Positions 24,526-33,893 are shown, counted from the first letter of the stretch. The stretch is DNA of 64,000 nt from Anatilimnocola aggregata (GCF_007747655.1 NZ_CP036274.1:2108001-2172000), one strand, 5' to 3'. The notes: generated from the letters alone by a model not told the origin. Program-made: numbers and translations.

Positions 24526-27135
24526 ATGATGTATGCTCGCCGGCCGTCGCCTCTCACTGCCGTATTAGCCTGGACCATGGCCATGTCAGGCATCGGCTCG
24601 GCCACCGAGTTGCCTCAACCGGTGCGGACCTTGCTCGACCGTCATTGCACGGCTTGCCACGATGCCGCGGAGAAATCGGGCGGCCTCGATCTTGCGACGC
24701 TCGGAACGGATCTCGATAACCCGGCGACCTTCGCGCGCTGGGTGCGCATTCACGACCGCATCGAGACCGGCGAAATGCCTCCCCCCGATGCGGGCGACGC
24801 ACTCGCGGCGCAAGATCGCGCTGCCCTGATCAAATCGCTCGGCAGCCTACTGACGCAAGAAGACGCACGGCAGCAACGAAGCGAAGGCCGCGTCCCCTTG
24901 CGGCGGCTCAATCGTACGGAGTACGAAAACACGCTCCGCGATCTGTTCGCCATGCCGGGGCTCGCGGTCAAAGATCTGCTGCCGGAAGACGGTCGTGTCG
25001 ACGGCTTCGATAAAGGGAGCGACGCGCTCGAAATCTCGGCCGTTCAACTGCGCAAGTACCTCGAAGCCGCCGACTATGTGCTCGATCGTGCCATCGTTCG
25101 CCAAGATCGTCCGATGGTGTATCGGACTCGCATCCGTCGCATCGGCGGTTTGGCACAGTTCGGCGAGTGTTCGTTTCCGATCCAAGGCGGCCAAGTCGAT
25201 CTGGAGCAAATCAAAGCCTTGCGAAAAATGCGGCTTCCGGAAAAGCTGCCGTACTTCGAAACTATGGATTCGCTTGGCATACTGACGAGCGCGCGTGAAT
25301 CATATCGTCCGGAGGTCGGCAACTTCTCGCCGTATCATTCCGGTTACTACCGTATCCGCACGTCGGTGTGGAGCTTCGACTACAAGGCCGGCGAAATGAA
25401 ACCGGCGCGGCGGATGCAATCGTTGGCCCTGTTGGCGAACGAGCGGCTGCTGGCGTATTTCGATGCGCCGTCATTGGCGGCGCGCGAGCATGAGATTGTG
25501 GTCTGGTTGAATGCGGCCGAGACGCTGCAACTCAACCCGGCCAACCTCTGGCCGAACTACTCCAACCCGCTGGGATACGACGGGCCGTGTGTGGCCGTCA
25601 ACTGGGTGGACGTCGAAGGCCCATTGCACGACGCTTGGCCGCCGTTGAGTCACACGCGACTGTTCGGCAATCTGCCGCTGGCAGAATTGTCGAACGAGAA
25701 GAATCGACCGGTACCGCGTCAGCCGCCCCCTCCGCTGCGTCATCCGGGCTCCGTTCCGAACCATAAGGACGGCCGCGAATTTCAAAAGAATCAACCGGTT
25801 TGGACCGCTGCCTCGCCGTTGCCGACAGCCGACGCAGAGCGGCTGCTGGCCGACTTTCTGCCCCGTGCGTTTCGTCGCCCCGTCGCTGCCGAAGAGGTCG
25901 CCGAGTACGTCAAGATTGCGCATGAGCGTCTCGCCGCAGGCGATTTTCTTGAGACCGCCATGCGGGCCGCGTATCGCGTCGCTCTCTGTTCGCCCGACTT
26001 CTTGTTCCTCAACGAACCTCCGGGGGCCGCCGACCCGAAGGACCCGATGGCCCTCGATGCCTATGCCGTCGCCGCGCGGTTGTCGTATTTCTTGTGGAAC
26101 TCGCTTCCCGACGACGAACTAACCACCCTTGCGGCGAAGCGACAACTCAGCGGCACGGCCCTCCCACAGCAAGTCGATCGCCTGCTCGCCGATCCGCGCT
26201 CCGATCGCTTTGTGAACGACTTTCTCGATCAATGGCTGGAGCTGCGCGAAATCGATGCGACCAGCCCCGAAGGAAAGCTCTATCCCGGTTTCCGCCTCGA
26301 CCTGCGCGATGCGATGCTCGCCGAGCCACGGGCCTATTTCCGCGAGCTGCTCACGCACGATCTCGGTGCGGCCCATGCGATTGATTCCGACTTTTTGATG
26401 GTGAACCAGCGCCTGGCCGAGCATTACGGGATAGTGGGCGTGGAAGGGAGCGCGATCCGCCGCGTCGCTGTGCCGCCGGGCTGCGTCCGCGGCGGCTTTT
26501 TGACCCAAGCCGCCGTGCTGAAAGTGACGGCCAACGGGACTACGACTTCGCCGGTGCTGCGCGGCGCTTGGGTGCTCGACCGCCTGCTCGGCCGTGCGCC
26601 GCTGCCGCCGCCGCCGGATATCGCGGCCGTCGACCCCGACGTGCGCGGCGCCACGACCATTCGTGAGCAACTCGACAAGCATCGCAATCACGCGAGCTGC
26701 GCCGGTTGCCACGCCCAGATCGACCCGCCGGGCTTCGCATTGGAAAGCTTCGACGTGATCGGCGGCCAGCGGACCCGCTATCGCCATACCGGCGAGACGG
26801 GCGACTTGCCGAGTCGCGAGGAATTCGTCAACGTGCCGGCCAAGACGATACTTGAGAGCTTTCGATACGGTCTACCGGTCGACGCTTCGGGCACGACGGC
26901 CGACGGCAAAGCTTTCCGCAACGTCGCGGAATACAAACAACTGCTGCTGCGCGATCAGGAGGTCGTGGCCCGGGCGCTCGTCGAACGATTGATCCTCTAC
27001 GCGACCGGCTCGCCGGTCAGTTTTGCCGATCGGGCCCAGGTCGAGCGCATCCTTACGGCGGCGCAGAAAAGCGAATACGGACTGCGGACGCTGTTACACC
27101 AAGTCGTACAATCCCCCCTCTTTCGCCGGAAGTAA
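24526..27135 (+). CDS. DUF1592/DUF1588-type planctomycete cytochrome c protein
   Basis: From the ATG at 24526 the product has 869 residues: a short signal peptide, then a haem-binding CTACH at residues 41-45. The planctomycete domain series follows: DUF1587 (RRLNRTEYENTLRDLF), DUF1595 (FLPRAFRRPVAAEEVAEY), DUF1592 (YAVAARLSYFLWNSLPDDEL, DFLDQWLELREID), DUF1588 (GGFLTQAAVLKVTANGTTTSP and CAGCHAQIDPPGFALE, haem motif 725-729) and DUF1585 (YGLRTLLHQVVQSPLF). The two CxxCH motifs predict a periplasmic dihaem protein. It is followed after 2 bp by the DUF1552 gene, the standard partner. The frame is open back to 24415, but no signal peptide would result. Base composition looks more GC-rich than the flanks. 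Confidence 0.92.
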   Translation: MMYARRPSPLTAVLAWTMAMSGIGSATELPQPVRTLLDRHCTACHDAAEKSGGLDLATLGTDLDNPATFARWVRIHDRIETGEMPPPDAGDALAAQDRAALIKSLGSLLTQEDARQQRSEGRVPLRRLNRTEYENTLRDLFAMPGLAVKDLLPEDGRVDGFDKGSDALEISAVQLRKYLEAADYVLDRAIVRQDRPMVYRTRIRRIGGLAQFGECSFPIQGGQVDLEQIKALRKMRLPEKLPYFETMDSLGILTSARESYRPEVGNFSPYHSGYYRIRTSVWSFDYKAGEMKPARRMQSLALLANERLLAYFDAPSLAAREHEIVVWLNAAETLQLNPANLWPNYSNPLGYDGPCVAVNWVDVEGPLHDAWPPLSHTRLFGNLPLAELSNEKNRPVPRQPPPPLRHPGSVPNHKDGREFQKNQPVWTAASPLPTADAERLLADFLPRAFRRPVAAEEVAEYVKIAHERLAAGDFLETAMRAAYRVALCSPDFLFLNEPPGAADPKDPMALDAYAVAARLSYFLWNSLPDDELTTLAAKRQLSGTALPQQVDRLLADPRSDRFVNDFLDQWLELREIDATSPEGKLYPGFRLDLRDAMLAEPRAYFRELLTHDLGAAHAIDSDFLMVNQRLAEHYGIVGVEGSAIRRVAVPPGCVRGGFLTQAAVLKVTANGTTTSPVLRGAWVLDRLLGRAPLPPPPDIAAVDPDVRGATTIREQLDKHRNHASCAGCHAQIDPPGFALESFDVIGGQRTRYRHTGETGDLPSREEFVNVPAKTILESFRYGLPVDASGTTADGKAFRNVAEYKQLLLRDQEVVARALVERLILYATGSPVSFADRAQVERILTAAQKSEYGLRTLLHQVVQSPLFRRK

Positions 27136-27137
27136 CG

Positions 27138-28430
27138 ATGAACTCGCTCAAGCGTTGTGCCCTCTCGCGTCGCACATTTCTGCGCAGCGTCGGCGTCTCG
27201 CTGTCGCTGCCGCTATTCGACGCCATGACGCCGGCCCTGGCCCGAGCGGCTGAACAAGATACCGCACGACGGCTCGTCGCCGTGCAAACGAATCTCGGCA
27301 TCATGCCGCACCTGTTCTTCCCGGAAATGGAAGGTTCCGATTACGAGCTGTCGCCGTATTTGAAACTGCTCGAGCCGGTCCGCCGCGACTTCACAGTCTT
27401 CTCGGGGCTGTCGCATCCCGGCGTCGATGGCGGTCACGCCAACGAAAAGGCGTTTCTCACCGGCGCGCCGCATCCGGCGGGGGCGGGCTTTCGGAACACC
27501 GTGTCGCTCGATCAAGTCGTGGCCGAACAGGTCGGCAGCCGCACCCGCCTGCCGAGCCTGACGCTCAACGTCAGCGCCGGAAACGGTACGAGCAGCATGT
27601 CGTTCACTCGCGCGGGCGTCGCGATTCCCGCCGAGTCGAGCGTCGCCGCGCTCTACAAACGGTTGTTCATCCAAGGGACGGCCCAAGAGACTGCCGCCCG
27701 TGTGGAAGACCTCAAGGCCGGCCGAAGCCTGCTCGATTCGGTTCGCGCGCGGGCCGGTCGTTTAGAAATGACGGTGGGGCCGGCCGATCGTCGGCGTCTC
27801 GATCAGTATTTCACCTCGATCCGCGAACTGGAGCAGCAACTGCTGCAGGCCGAAGCGTGGGAGTACAAACCGAAGCCGCAGGTTTCACTGGCGGAGCCGA
27901 AGGACGTCGACGGTCCGGCGCTGTTGATCTCGCAACTGCGGATGATGTTCGATTTGATTCGGTTGGCCCTGGAGACCGACTCAACCCGCGTCGTCAGCTT
28001 ATACGTCGTTCCGCTCGGAACGCTGTCGGCCATCCCCGGCGTCGAGCATGAAACGCACTCGCTAACGCATCACGGTAACCGGCCCGAGATGATCGACGAA
28101 CTGCGAAAGATCGAAGAAGCGCAGCTCGCCGCCGTCCGCGATTTTCTCCTCGGCCTGCAAACCGCGAACGAAACAGGCACGTCGTTGCTCGACCGCACGG
28201 CCGTGGTTTACGGCACCTGCATGGGGAACGCCAACGGCCACACGAACAAGAACTGGCCCATGCTGCTCGCCGGCGGCGGATTCAAGCACGGCCGACATCT
28301 GGCTTTCGATCGCGATCGCAACTATCCGCTAGCGAATCTCTATGTGTCACTGTTGCAACGCCTCGGGTTCGAATCAGACCGGTTTGCTTCGAGCACAGGC
28401 ACGATGCGCGGTTTGGAAATGACCGCGTAA
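27138..28430 (+). CDS. DUF1552 family exported protein
   Basis: The 430-residue protein (PF07586) has a twin-arginine signal (LSRRTFLRSVGVSLSLPLF), then LVAVQTNLGIMPHLFFPEM, VFSGLSHPGVDGGHA, and TAVVYGTCMGNANGHTNKN near the C-terminus. The family always accompanies DUF1592 proteins and is a distant analogue of DUF1501 in this pairing. Its chemistry is unknown. Start and stop of the pair are separated by 2 bp, so translation is probably coupled. Confidence 0.93.
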   Translation: MNSLKRCALSRRTFLRSVGVSLSLPLFDAMTPALARAAEQDTARRLVAVQTNLGIMPHLFFPEMEGSDYELSPYLKLLEPVRRDFTVFSGLSHPGVDGGHANEKAFLTGAPHPAGAGFRNTVSLDQVVAEQVGSRTRLPSLTLNVSAGNGTSSMSFTRAGVAIPAESSVAALYKRLFIQGTAQETAARVEDLKAGRSLLDSVRARAGRLEMTVGPADRRRLDQYFTSIRELEQQLLQAEAWEYKPKPQVSLAEPKDVDGPALLISQLRMMFDLIRLALETDSTRVVSLYVVPLGTLSAIPGVEHETHSLTHHGNRPEMIDELRKIEEAQLAAVRDFLLGLQTANETGTSLLDRTAVVYGTCMGNANGHTNKNWPMLLAGGGFKHGRHLAFDRDRNYPLANLYVSLLQRLGFESDRFASSTGTMRGLEMTA

Positions 28431-28560
28431 GTGCGGTTAACGCTAAAAATGCCGTCGATCTGAGCTTCGATTCGGTTCAAGTTCCGAGAAACGTCGGTTA
28501 AGATCGTGACTTGTCTTACTCGTCGATAGGGACAGATGCAGCGCGTTGAATTCCTGCGGC

Positions 28561-28608
28561 GCAGTGTGTCACGACCTTCTGGAGTTTTCTGCGCGAGTTC
28601 TCGCCATT
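28561..28608 (-). repeat. Dispersed repeat, copy C (core only)
   Basis: These 48 bp are, apart from about two bases, the reverse complement of 31711-31761 in copy B, including CACGACCTTCTGGAG and TGCGCGAGTTCTCGCCAT. It lies 130 bp past the DUF1552 stop, in opposite orientation to copy A on the other side of the DUF1592-DUF1552 module. Confidence 0.75.
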
Positions 28609-28620
28609 CGCCAGCAAGTT

Positions 28621-28887
28621 CTACCAAATGACAGAGCGGCGATAGGCGGGCCGAGTATTGACCACCGTGCCGCCTAGAATCGGGCGGCGGCGCGAGTATA
28701 CGACCGTAGAAGGTTGGTAGACAACCATCGGGGCTCGATAGACACGCGTCGCTGGCGGCGCCACGAACATCGGCTGATAAACGCGGCGATAAACCGGGCG
28801 ATAGGTCCGCACCCATTGAGCGTTGGCCTCGGGTGCCAAGACAAACAAAGCCATAACGGCGAAAATCGAGAGGGCGAACCGCTTCAT
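28621..28887 (-). CDS. Small secreted Tyr/Arg-rich protein
   Basis: The 88-residue product has a clear signal peptide (MKRFALSIFAVMALFVLAP, cleavage after EANA) and a ribosome site AGAAGGAAG before the ATG. The mature part is short and built from Y-x-R/P patterns: TYRPVYRRVYQPMF, TRVYRAPMVVYQP, RPAYRRS. It contains no cysteine. Small proteins of this composition occur in planctomycetes, but I know no function; a cell-wall or matrix component is a guess. It stands alone between dispersed-repeat copies C and D. Confidence 0.7.
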   Translation of the reverse strand: MKRFALSIFAVMALFVLAPEANAQWVRTYRPVYRRVYQPMFVAPPATRVYRAPMVVYQPSTVVYSRRRPILGGTVVNTRPAYRRSVIW

Positions 28888-29017
28888 AGGATGCTTCCTT
28901 CTGGAGATGCCAACATGGTTACTTCGAAAAGCAGACCAAGTCTCGGGTGGACATCACGCATGCTTACAGATGTTAAGCACCATCCATGCCAATCGTCAAC
29001 TGTTGTCAAAGTTTCTC

Positions 29018-29067
29018 GCCGTGCTGTGCGCCAAGACATTTGGGACTTTTCACGCGAGTTCTCGCCA
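29018..29067 (-). repeat. Dispersed repeat, copy D (core, diverged)
   Basis: GCCGTGCTGTGCGCCAAGACATTTGGGACTTTTCACGCGAGTTCTCGCCA matches the core of copies B, C and E with several substitutions, as split here into motifs GCCGTGCTGTG, ACATTTGGGACTTTT and CGCGAGTTCTCGCCA. Confidence 0.65.
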
Positions 29068-29585
29068 GTCGGACGGCTACTCTCCTCGCTCGCGCTGAGT
29101 TTCACGCCGACGTGTTCTCGGTGATTATTGAGGGATGACCTCAATCACCCGGACCCAGCGCCGGTATGTTCATCGCCTGCGTCTGCAGCAGCAACAACAT
29201 CGACGCAGCAGTCGGGTGAGGAGTACCCCGATCTACGGCGCGTGGCTGGCTCGCGCCGACGACGACGCTGCCAGTCGTCACGGTGCCAATGGAACGCTCG
29301 CCCGGCAGTGCTCACGCTGGCAGGAGCTTTTATCACTCGCAACTTGAAAGGGTCTGCTATTTCCGCCACTCATCGCATTGGATTCGAACTGATCGTTGGC
29401 TTCGCCTTCATACTGGGCAACGCTTAGCACAGTTCGCGGGGGCGCCAGGGCGAGAAGACTAAGGCGCTTCAGAAGCGGGAATACACATCGAGCGACAGCA
29501 ACTCATTGACATTGATCCGGCCCTTGGTGGCCGATAACATAAACATTGCTTGATGGCTTGTGGATTCGCCATTTCTCGGGAGACG
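29068..29585. other. Intergenic stretch upstream of a DUF1501 gene
   Basis: Only the likely promoter of the plus-strand DUF1501 gene is expected here. Open frames in it have no recognisable domain and I see no hairpin terminator. Confidence 0.35.
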
Positions 29586-30911
29586 ATGATGCTCACGATG
29601 TTTTCGCAACAGACTTCGCGGTCGTGCGACCAAGTTTCACGCCGCGAATTTCTCCGTGCGGGCGGACTCGGGCTGGGCGGATTCACCATGGTGGACATGC
29701 TTCGCTGGCGAGCGATGGGAGCGGTGGATGACCGGCAGCGGGCTAAGTCAGTGATTGTCGTTTTTCTTGCTGGTGGACCAAGCCACATCGACATGTACGA
29801 TTTGAAGCCGGACGCTCCCGCCGAAATTCGCGGCGAATTCCAGCCGATCGAAACAAATGTTCCGGGCCTGCGCGTCTGCGAATTGATGCCGCGGCACGCG
29901 ACGATCGCGGACAAGTTTTCGGTGGTAAACGGCGTGGAAATGTTGGACACGCATAGCGCCTGGGTGGTGATGACCGGTTTTGGGGAACGTGAAAAGCGGC
30001 CGGTGTTTGGCAGTTACATCAGTCGTATTCGTGGCAGCAGCGTAGGCGGCATGCCTACCTACGTTTCGCTGCGCGGCGAAAATGGCGCTGATCCCGGCGA
30101 ACCGGCTTGGCTGGGCGCGGCTCATCGGCCATTCACGCCCAGTGGCGAAGGGATGAGCAGCCTGCAACTTTCGCGCGAAATCTCCACCGACCGCTTCGAC
30201 GAGCGGCGCGGCCTGTTGCGTGATATGGACCGCCTGCCGCCGAACGCTCAGGATCAATTAGGTAATGTCGCGGGTTTTGATGGCTTTCGCGATCAGGCGC
30301 TGGAGATCATTCGTTCGCCGAAGACGCGTACCGCGTTCGACATCAGCCAGGAACCGAAGGCACTGCAAGACGCTTACGGCCCGGCCAAACGCTTGCTGCA
30401 AGCGCGACGGTTGGTTGAAGCGGGCGTCCCCGTGGTGACGCTTTCGATGGCGGGTACTATCTGCCCGCCGGGCGACTGGGATACCCACGCCGGTACCGAC
30501 CAAAAGTCGCAAACCAACTTCTATGCCCTCCGGCAGAAGTTGCCCATTTACGATAAAGCGATTCATACCCTGATCACTGATTTGCACGATCGCGGTTTGG
30601 ATAAGGACGTGTTGTTGGTGGTGCATGGCGAATTTGGCCGAACGCCCAAAATCAACAAGTTCGGCGGTCGCGACCACTGGGCTCCCGCCAGTTCCGTCTT
30701 GTTTTCGGGGGGGGGGCTGCAAATGGGCCAAGTCGTGGGCGACACCGGCCCACGGGCCGAACGAGCGGTAGATACGAATTACTCAGGCCAAAACATCCTG
30801 GCGACCATCTATCGCCACTTGGGAATTGACCTGGAAACCAAGTTGAACGATCTTTCGGGCCGACCACGCTATTTGCTGGACGACACGCGCCCCATTCGCG
30901 AACTGATCTAA
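29586..30911 (+). CDS. DUF1501 family exported protein (5)
   Basis: The product has 441 residues from the ATG at 29586 (an earlier ATG at 29550 adds 12 residues). It has a twin-arginine signal (VSRREFLRAGGLGLGG) and landmarks FLAGGPSHIDMYDLKPD, GEFQPIETNVPG, VVHGEFGRTPKIN, GGRDHWAPA and LSGRPRYLLDD. It is closest in style to the copy at 10376-11716 (shared GEFQPIE and DMYDLK). It is the only plus-strand DUF1501 here and has no DUF1549/DUF1553 partner. Dispersed-repeat copies D and E lie on either side. Confidence 0.92.
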   Translation: MMLTMFSQQTSRSCDQVSRREFLRAGGLGLGGFTMVDMLRWRAMGAVDDRQRAKSVIVVFLAGGPSHIDMYDLKPDAPAEIRGEFQPIETNVPGLRVCELMPRHATIADKFSVVNGVEMLDTHSAWVVMTGFGEREKRPVFGSYISRIRGSSVGGMPTYVSLRGENGADPGEPAWLGAAHRPFTPSGEGMSSLQLSREISTDRFDERRGLLRDMDRLPPNAQDQLGNVAGFDGFRDQALEIIRSPKTRTAFDISQEPKALQDAYGPAKRLLQARRLVEAGVPVVTLSMAGTICPPGDWDTHAGTDQKSQTNFYALRQKLPIYDKAIHTLITDLHDRGLDKDVLLVVHGEFGRTPKINKFGGRDHWAPASSVLFSGGGLQMGQVVGDTGPRAERAVDTNYSGQNILATIYRHLGIDLETKLNDLSGRPRYLLDDTRPIRELI

Positions 30912-31254
30912 GCCGCAAATCCTGATGGCATTTATCAGCAATTCCGTACGTGGTTTCACGCGGAAAGCCGTGCGCGGTTGAAAGGCGATTGCCAACGCGG
31001 ATCCCGACTTCGTATTCTTATGACTTCGACGTGAACGATCCTAACTTGCGACGCGCATATTGGTGCGAACGGCTGCTCTCTTACGCCCGTTTTCCACAAC
31101 GCTCACCCGGCGATTCACCAACTGTCCCGTTTCCGAACGCGCCGAAGTCAGCGGAGCACTAAGCTGTAGCATGCGGTGCTAGTGTTACCAACACGCGAAT
31201 CGGCAGCAGTTGGACGCGCTGACAATGCGGCATGGCCCCGATGCTCTGCTATTT
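30912..31254. other. Intergenic stretch after the DUF1501 gene
   Basis: Nothing is recognisable here. No terminator hairpin follows the DUF1501 stop directly. Confidence 0.3.
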
Positions 31255-31304
31255 GCGGTGCTGAGAACCACGACATTTTGGACTTTTCGCGCGAATTCTC
31301 GCCA
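31255..31304 (-). repeat. Dispersed repeat, copy E (core, diverged)
   Basis: GCGGTGCTGAG, CACGACATTTTGGACTTTT and CGCGCGAATTCTCGCCA match the core of copies B-D in the same order and spacing. Confidence 0.65.
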
Positions 31305-31630
31305 CCGCTGGATCAAAATGCGATGGAAAAGCGACTAGCGACTCCTTTGGTCGGCAGCCACAATCGGGAGAATATCTAACACTTCAAAGCTGCCCCTCTA
31401 ATTATTCAAACCTGCGACCCGACGGTTAACAGCCCCAGATCCCAGATGCTAAAGAAAAGCCACATCAGCCCCGGCCGCCTTGAGCGACCGGGGCCGACTG
31501 GGACTTCTGAATCCGTCAGTCAGCCACGTGCGGTCGAACGAGGGACCCCTCGTTGGATGGCGCAGTGAATCTCCCGTGTTGTGCGGACCAGATTCCGGAG
31601 ACGGTGATCATAACGACGTTGCGTGCGAGT

Positions 31631-31764
31631 TGCGGTGGCCATCACTCGATCATGACCAACCCCACCGGTCGAGCAACCAGGCTGATGGAAATCGCCGCCT
31701 CGATTCGACTAAAATGGCGAGAACTCGCGCAGAAAACTCCAGAAGGTCGTGACACACAGCACGG
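31631..31764 (+). repeat. Dispersed repeat, copy B (long form)
   Basis: This is the second long copy, aligned over its full length with 24151-24285. Its right end, read on the minus strand, fuses directly to the coding sequence of a broken esterase gene (frame ...TSVAVLC then VTTFWSFLREFSPF), so the element appears to have truncated that gene. Confidence 0.75.
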
Positions 31765-32124
31765 CAACGCTCGTCGGTCGCTTGTCACCGAGCGCCGCTT
31801 TCACCTTATCCATCAGAACTTGGTAGAGATCGCCGTTGTTGACCTTTCGAGCAATTTCCTCAGCTCCTGCGGGCAGCGTCCATTTTTTGTGCCAGCGACG
31901 AATCGGCTGGCCGCTAATAGCATGCTTCACCACGATCACTTCATCGTCGGCGAATTCCTTGGTACGGCCGGCGTGAACGACACGTTGGGATCGAGGCCCG
32001 CCATATTCGATTGCCCCGAAAGAATGAACACCCGAACTTTCTTGTCAACCGCTTCGGCGGAAGAAAGACCGAGGAGTTATACAAAACCGAGGAAGAGAGG
32101 CAACGTAGGTTGTAGGCGGTGCAT
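31765..32124 (-). pseudogene. Decayed SGNH/sialate O-acetylesterase-like gene
   Basis: From an ATG at 32124 the frame gives a signal-peptide-like start (MHRLQPTLPLFLGFV), a TAA stop at 32077-32079, and then in the same frame the rest of the signal (LLGLSSAEA) and VRVFILSGQSNMAGLDPN. The last contains the GQSN nucleophile block of the SASA/DUF303 carbohydrate-esterase family. The frame then shifts, and the next frame continues with DDEVIVVKHAISGQPIRRWHKKW, also typical of the family, before running into dispersed-repeat copy B. One stop, one frameshift and the loss of the C-terminal half show a dead gene. Intact relatives remove acetyl groups from sugars. Confidence 0.8.
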
Positions 32125-32747
32125 AACCGGTGAACTCCCAGCTGGCACGAGGCGGACTGTTTTCGACATCATGCGCTCCAACGCAGATCAGTGCAACCAA
32201 AGTCGATCGTGGGTGTGATACCGTTTGAGAATTCCCCTACCCTTCGCGATTTCGCTGCCCGTCCGCAACACATGCTGAAATTCCTACGCATCGTGAAATA
32301 GTGAGTTGCCCTGTTGTAGCATAGTCGATTGTGGTCCATGGTTGGGAGAGTTGCTAAACTGTCGGCTTCAATGAGGCGGCCGGGATTTAGCCAAGAAATG
32401 TCTGCGATTTGACGGACGAGCCACCCGTGTTTTGGCAACGCATGCCTGTTGCAAGATTGACTAGCTAACAGGGTTGGGCTATTCCCGCAGCCACCTAGTT
32501 GCGATTTGGAGGTATGGCTTCGCTGAAGGGAGTAGGGGTGACTGCCATTGGTGCGAGCAGGGGAGTTGTGTCGAAAATCCCGTAACTTATGCCAGCCGCA
32601 AGTGCAGGTTTCAGAAACGCCTCAAAGCGTGCGACGGCAGCAAATTGACCTTTTATAATCCGACCGCCAGACACGACGGCTTTGGCTGCGGTGAATAGAA
32701 AGCGATCAAAGTCGTTAACGACGACCTGGATAAAGGCAAGGCCAACC
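32125..32747. other. Intergenic stretch upstream of the sialidase-like gene
   Basis: I see no gene, RNA or repeat here. The plus-strand frame leading into the sialidase-like gene has no signal-peptide or domain features before 32748. Confidence 0.35.
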
Positions 32748-33893
32748 ATGAGACAGTTTTGTTACGCGACACTCTTCGTACTGCTGTCCGTTTCTGCCTT
32801 AATTGGCGAAGAGCCGGTCGAGTCGGCCGTCGTGCTTAAGTTGAATGTTACGATCACCGATCCCTTGGCAATCGAATTCGGCGAGCTTCCCAAGATTACC
32901 GGCGAACATGCCGTCGTCTGTCCCGGGACGGAAGAGTTGAAGTTTCAACTGCACAATTATCTGATTCACCACGACGGCAAATATTGGTGCATGTTCAGTC
33001 ATGGACCCGTTGTCGAAGACGTGCCGACTCAGTTTGTCAGCTATGCGACCAGCGACGATGGTCTGAAGTGGACCGCAGCGAAGCCAGTCATGACGGCACC
33101 CGAGGCTCCGTATGCATACATTGCCCGTGGGTTCTGGCTGCGAGACGGCGAATTGCTCGCGCTGGTCGCTCACTTTCGAGATAAAGGAGCATTCGGAGTC
33201 AACAAAGAATTGAAACTTGAAGCTTACGTCTGGGACAAGACGGCCGACGCTTGGAAGTTCAAAGACGTCTTGTACGAAGACGCCATCAATAACTTCGAGC
33301 CACAGTCGTTGAAAGACGGATCGTGGCTGATAACCCGCCGCGACGCGCGGTTCAACGTGTACATGCTCCGCGGCGGCGTGAAGGCGCTCGACGACTGGGA
33401 GTCGTTCCCTGTGATGCAACGGCTCCAGTATAAACCAATGGTCCCGGACGAACCGCTCTGTTTAATGTTGCCCGACGGCCGCATTCATGCGTTGTTCCGC
33501 GACAACGGTGGTTCGCAAAAACTGTTTCGCTCGTTTTCTTCCGACGGCGGCAAGTCCTGGACTAAGCCGGAGTTGACGAACTTTCCCAATGCGACGAGCA
33601 AGATCTATTCGATCCGGCTGAAAAGCGGTGCGTGGGTTTTGATCTCGAACGCCTGCGTCGGCGGACCGCCGATGATAGCCGGCCGTCGCTCGCTGTACGT
33701 GTCACTGTCGGAGGACGGCCTGACTTTCACGAAGATGGCGCAGCTTGTGATCCCCATGACCAAGGCGACGACGTTTCAGTATCCGCACGCGATCGAGCAC
33801 AACGAGCATCTGCTCATCGCCTTCTCGCAGAAGAAAATGCAAACTGAGGTGCTCAAGGTGCCGCTGGCATCAGTCGAGGCATTGCGAAAGTGA
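32748..33893 (+). CDS. Exported sialidase-like (BNR) beta-propeller protein
   Basis: From the ATG at 32748 the product has 381 residues with a signal peptide (MRQFCYATLFVLLSVSALIG). An upstream in-frame ATG at 32682 would hide that signal and is rejected. Asp-box-like lines YATSDDGLKWTAA, FSSDGGKSWTKPE and SLSEDGLTF mark the blades of a sialidase-type propeller. The fold suggests a glycoside-binding or glycosidase role, but catalytic residues are not certain. The sulfatase gene follows after 34 bp on the same strand, so the two probably act on the same polymer. Confidence 0.78.
   Translation: MRQFCYATLFVLLSVSALIGEEPVESAVVLKLNVTITDPLAIEFGELPKITGEHAVVCPGTEELKFQLHNYLIHHDGKYWCMFSHGPVVEDVPTQFVSYATSDDGLKWTAAKPVMTAPEAPYAYIARGFWLRDGELLALVAHFRDKGAFGVNKELKLEAYVWDKTADAWKFKDVLYEDAINNFEPQSLKDGSWLITRRDARFNVYMLRGGVKALDDWESFPVMQRLQYKPMVPDEPLCLMLPDGRIHALFRDNGGSQKLFRSFSSDGGKSWTKPELTNFPNATSKIYSIRLKSGAWVLISNACVGGPPMIAGRRSLYVSLSEDGLTFTKMAQLVIPMTKATTFQYPHAIEHNEHLLIAFSQKKMQTEVLKVPLASVEALRK

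Noticed and set aside
31467-31493. GC-rich hairpin (GCCCCGG...CCGGGGC) as a terminator
   Set aside because: No T run follows on either strand and the nearest gene end is more than 500 bp away.
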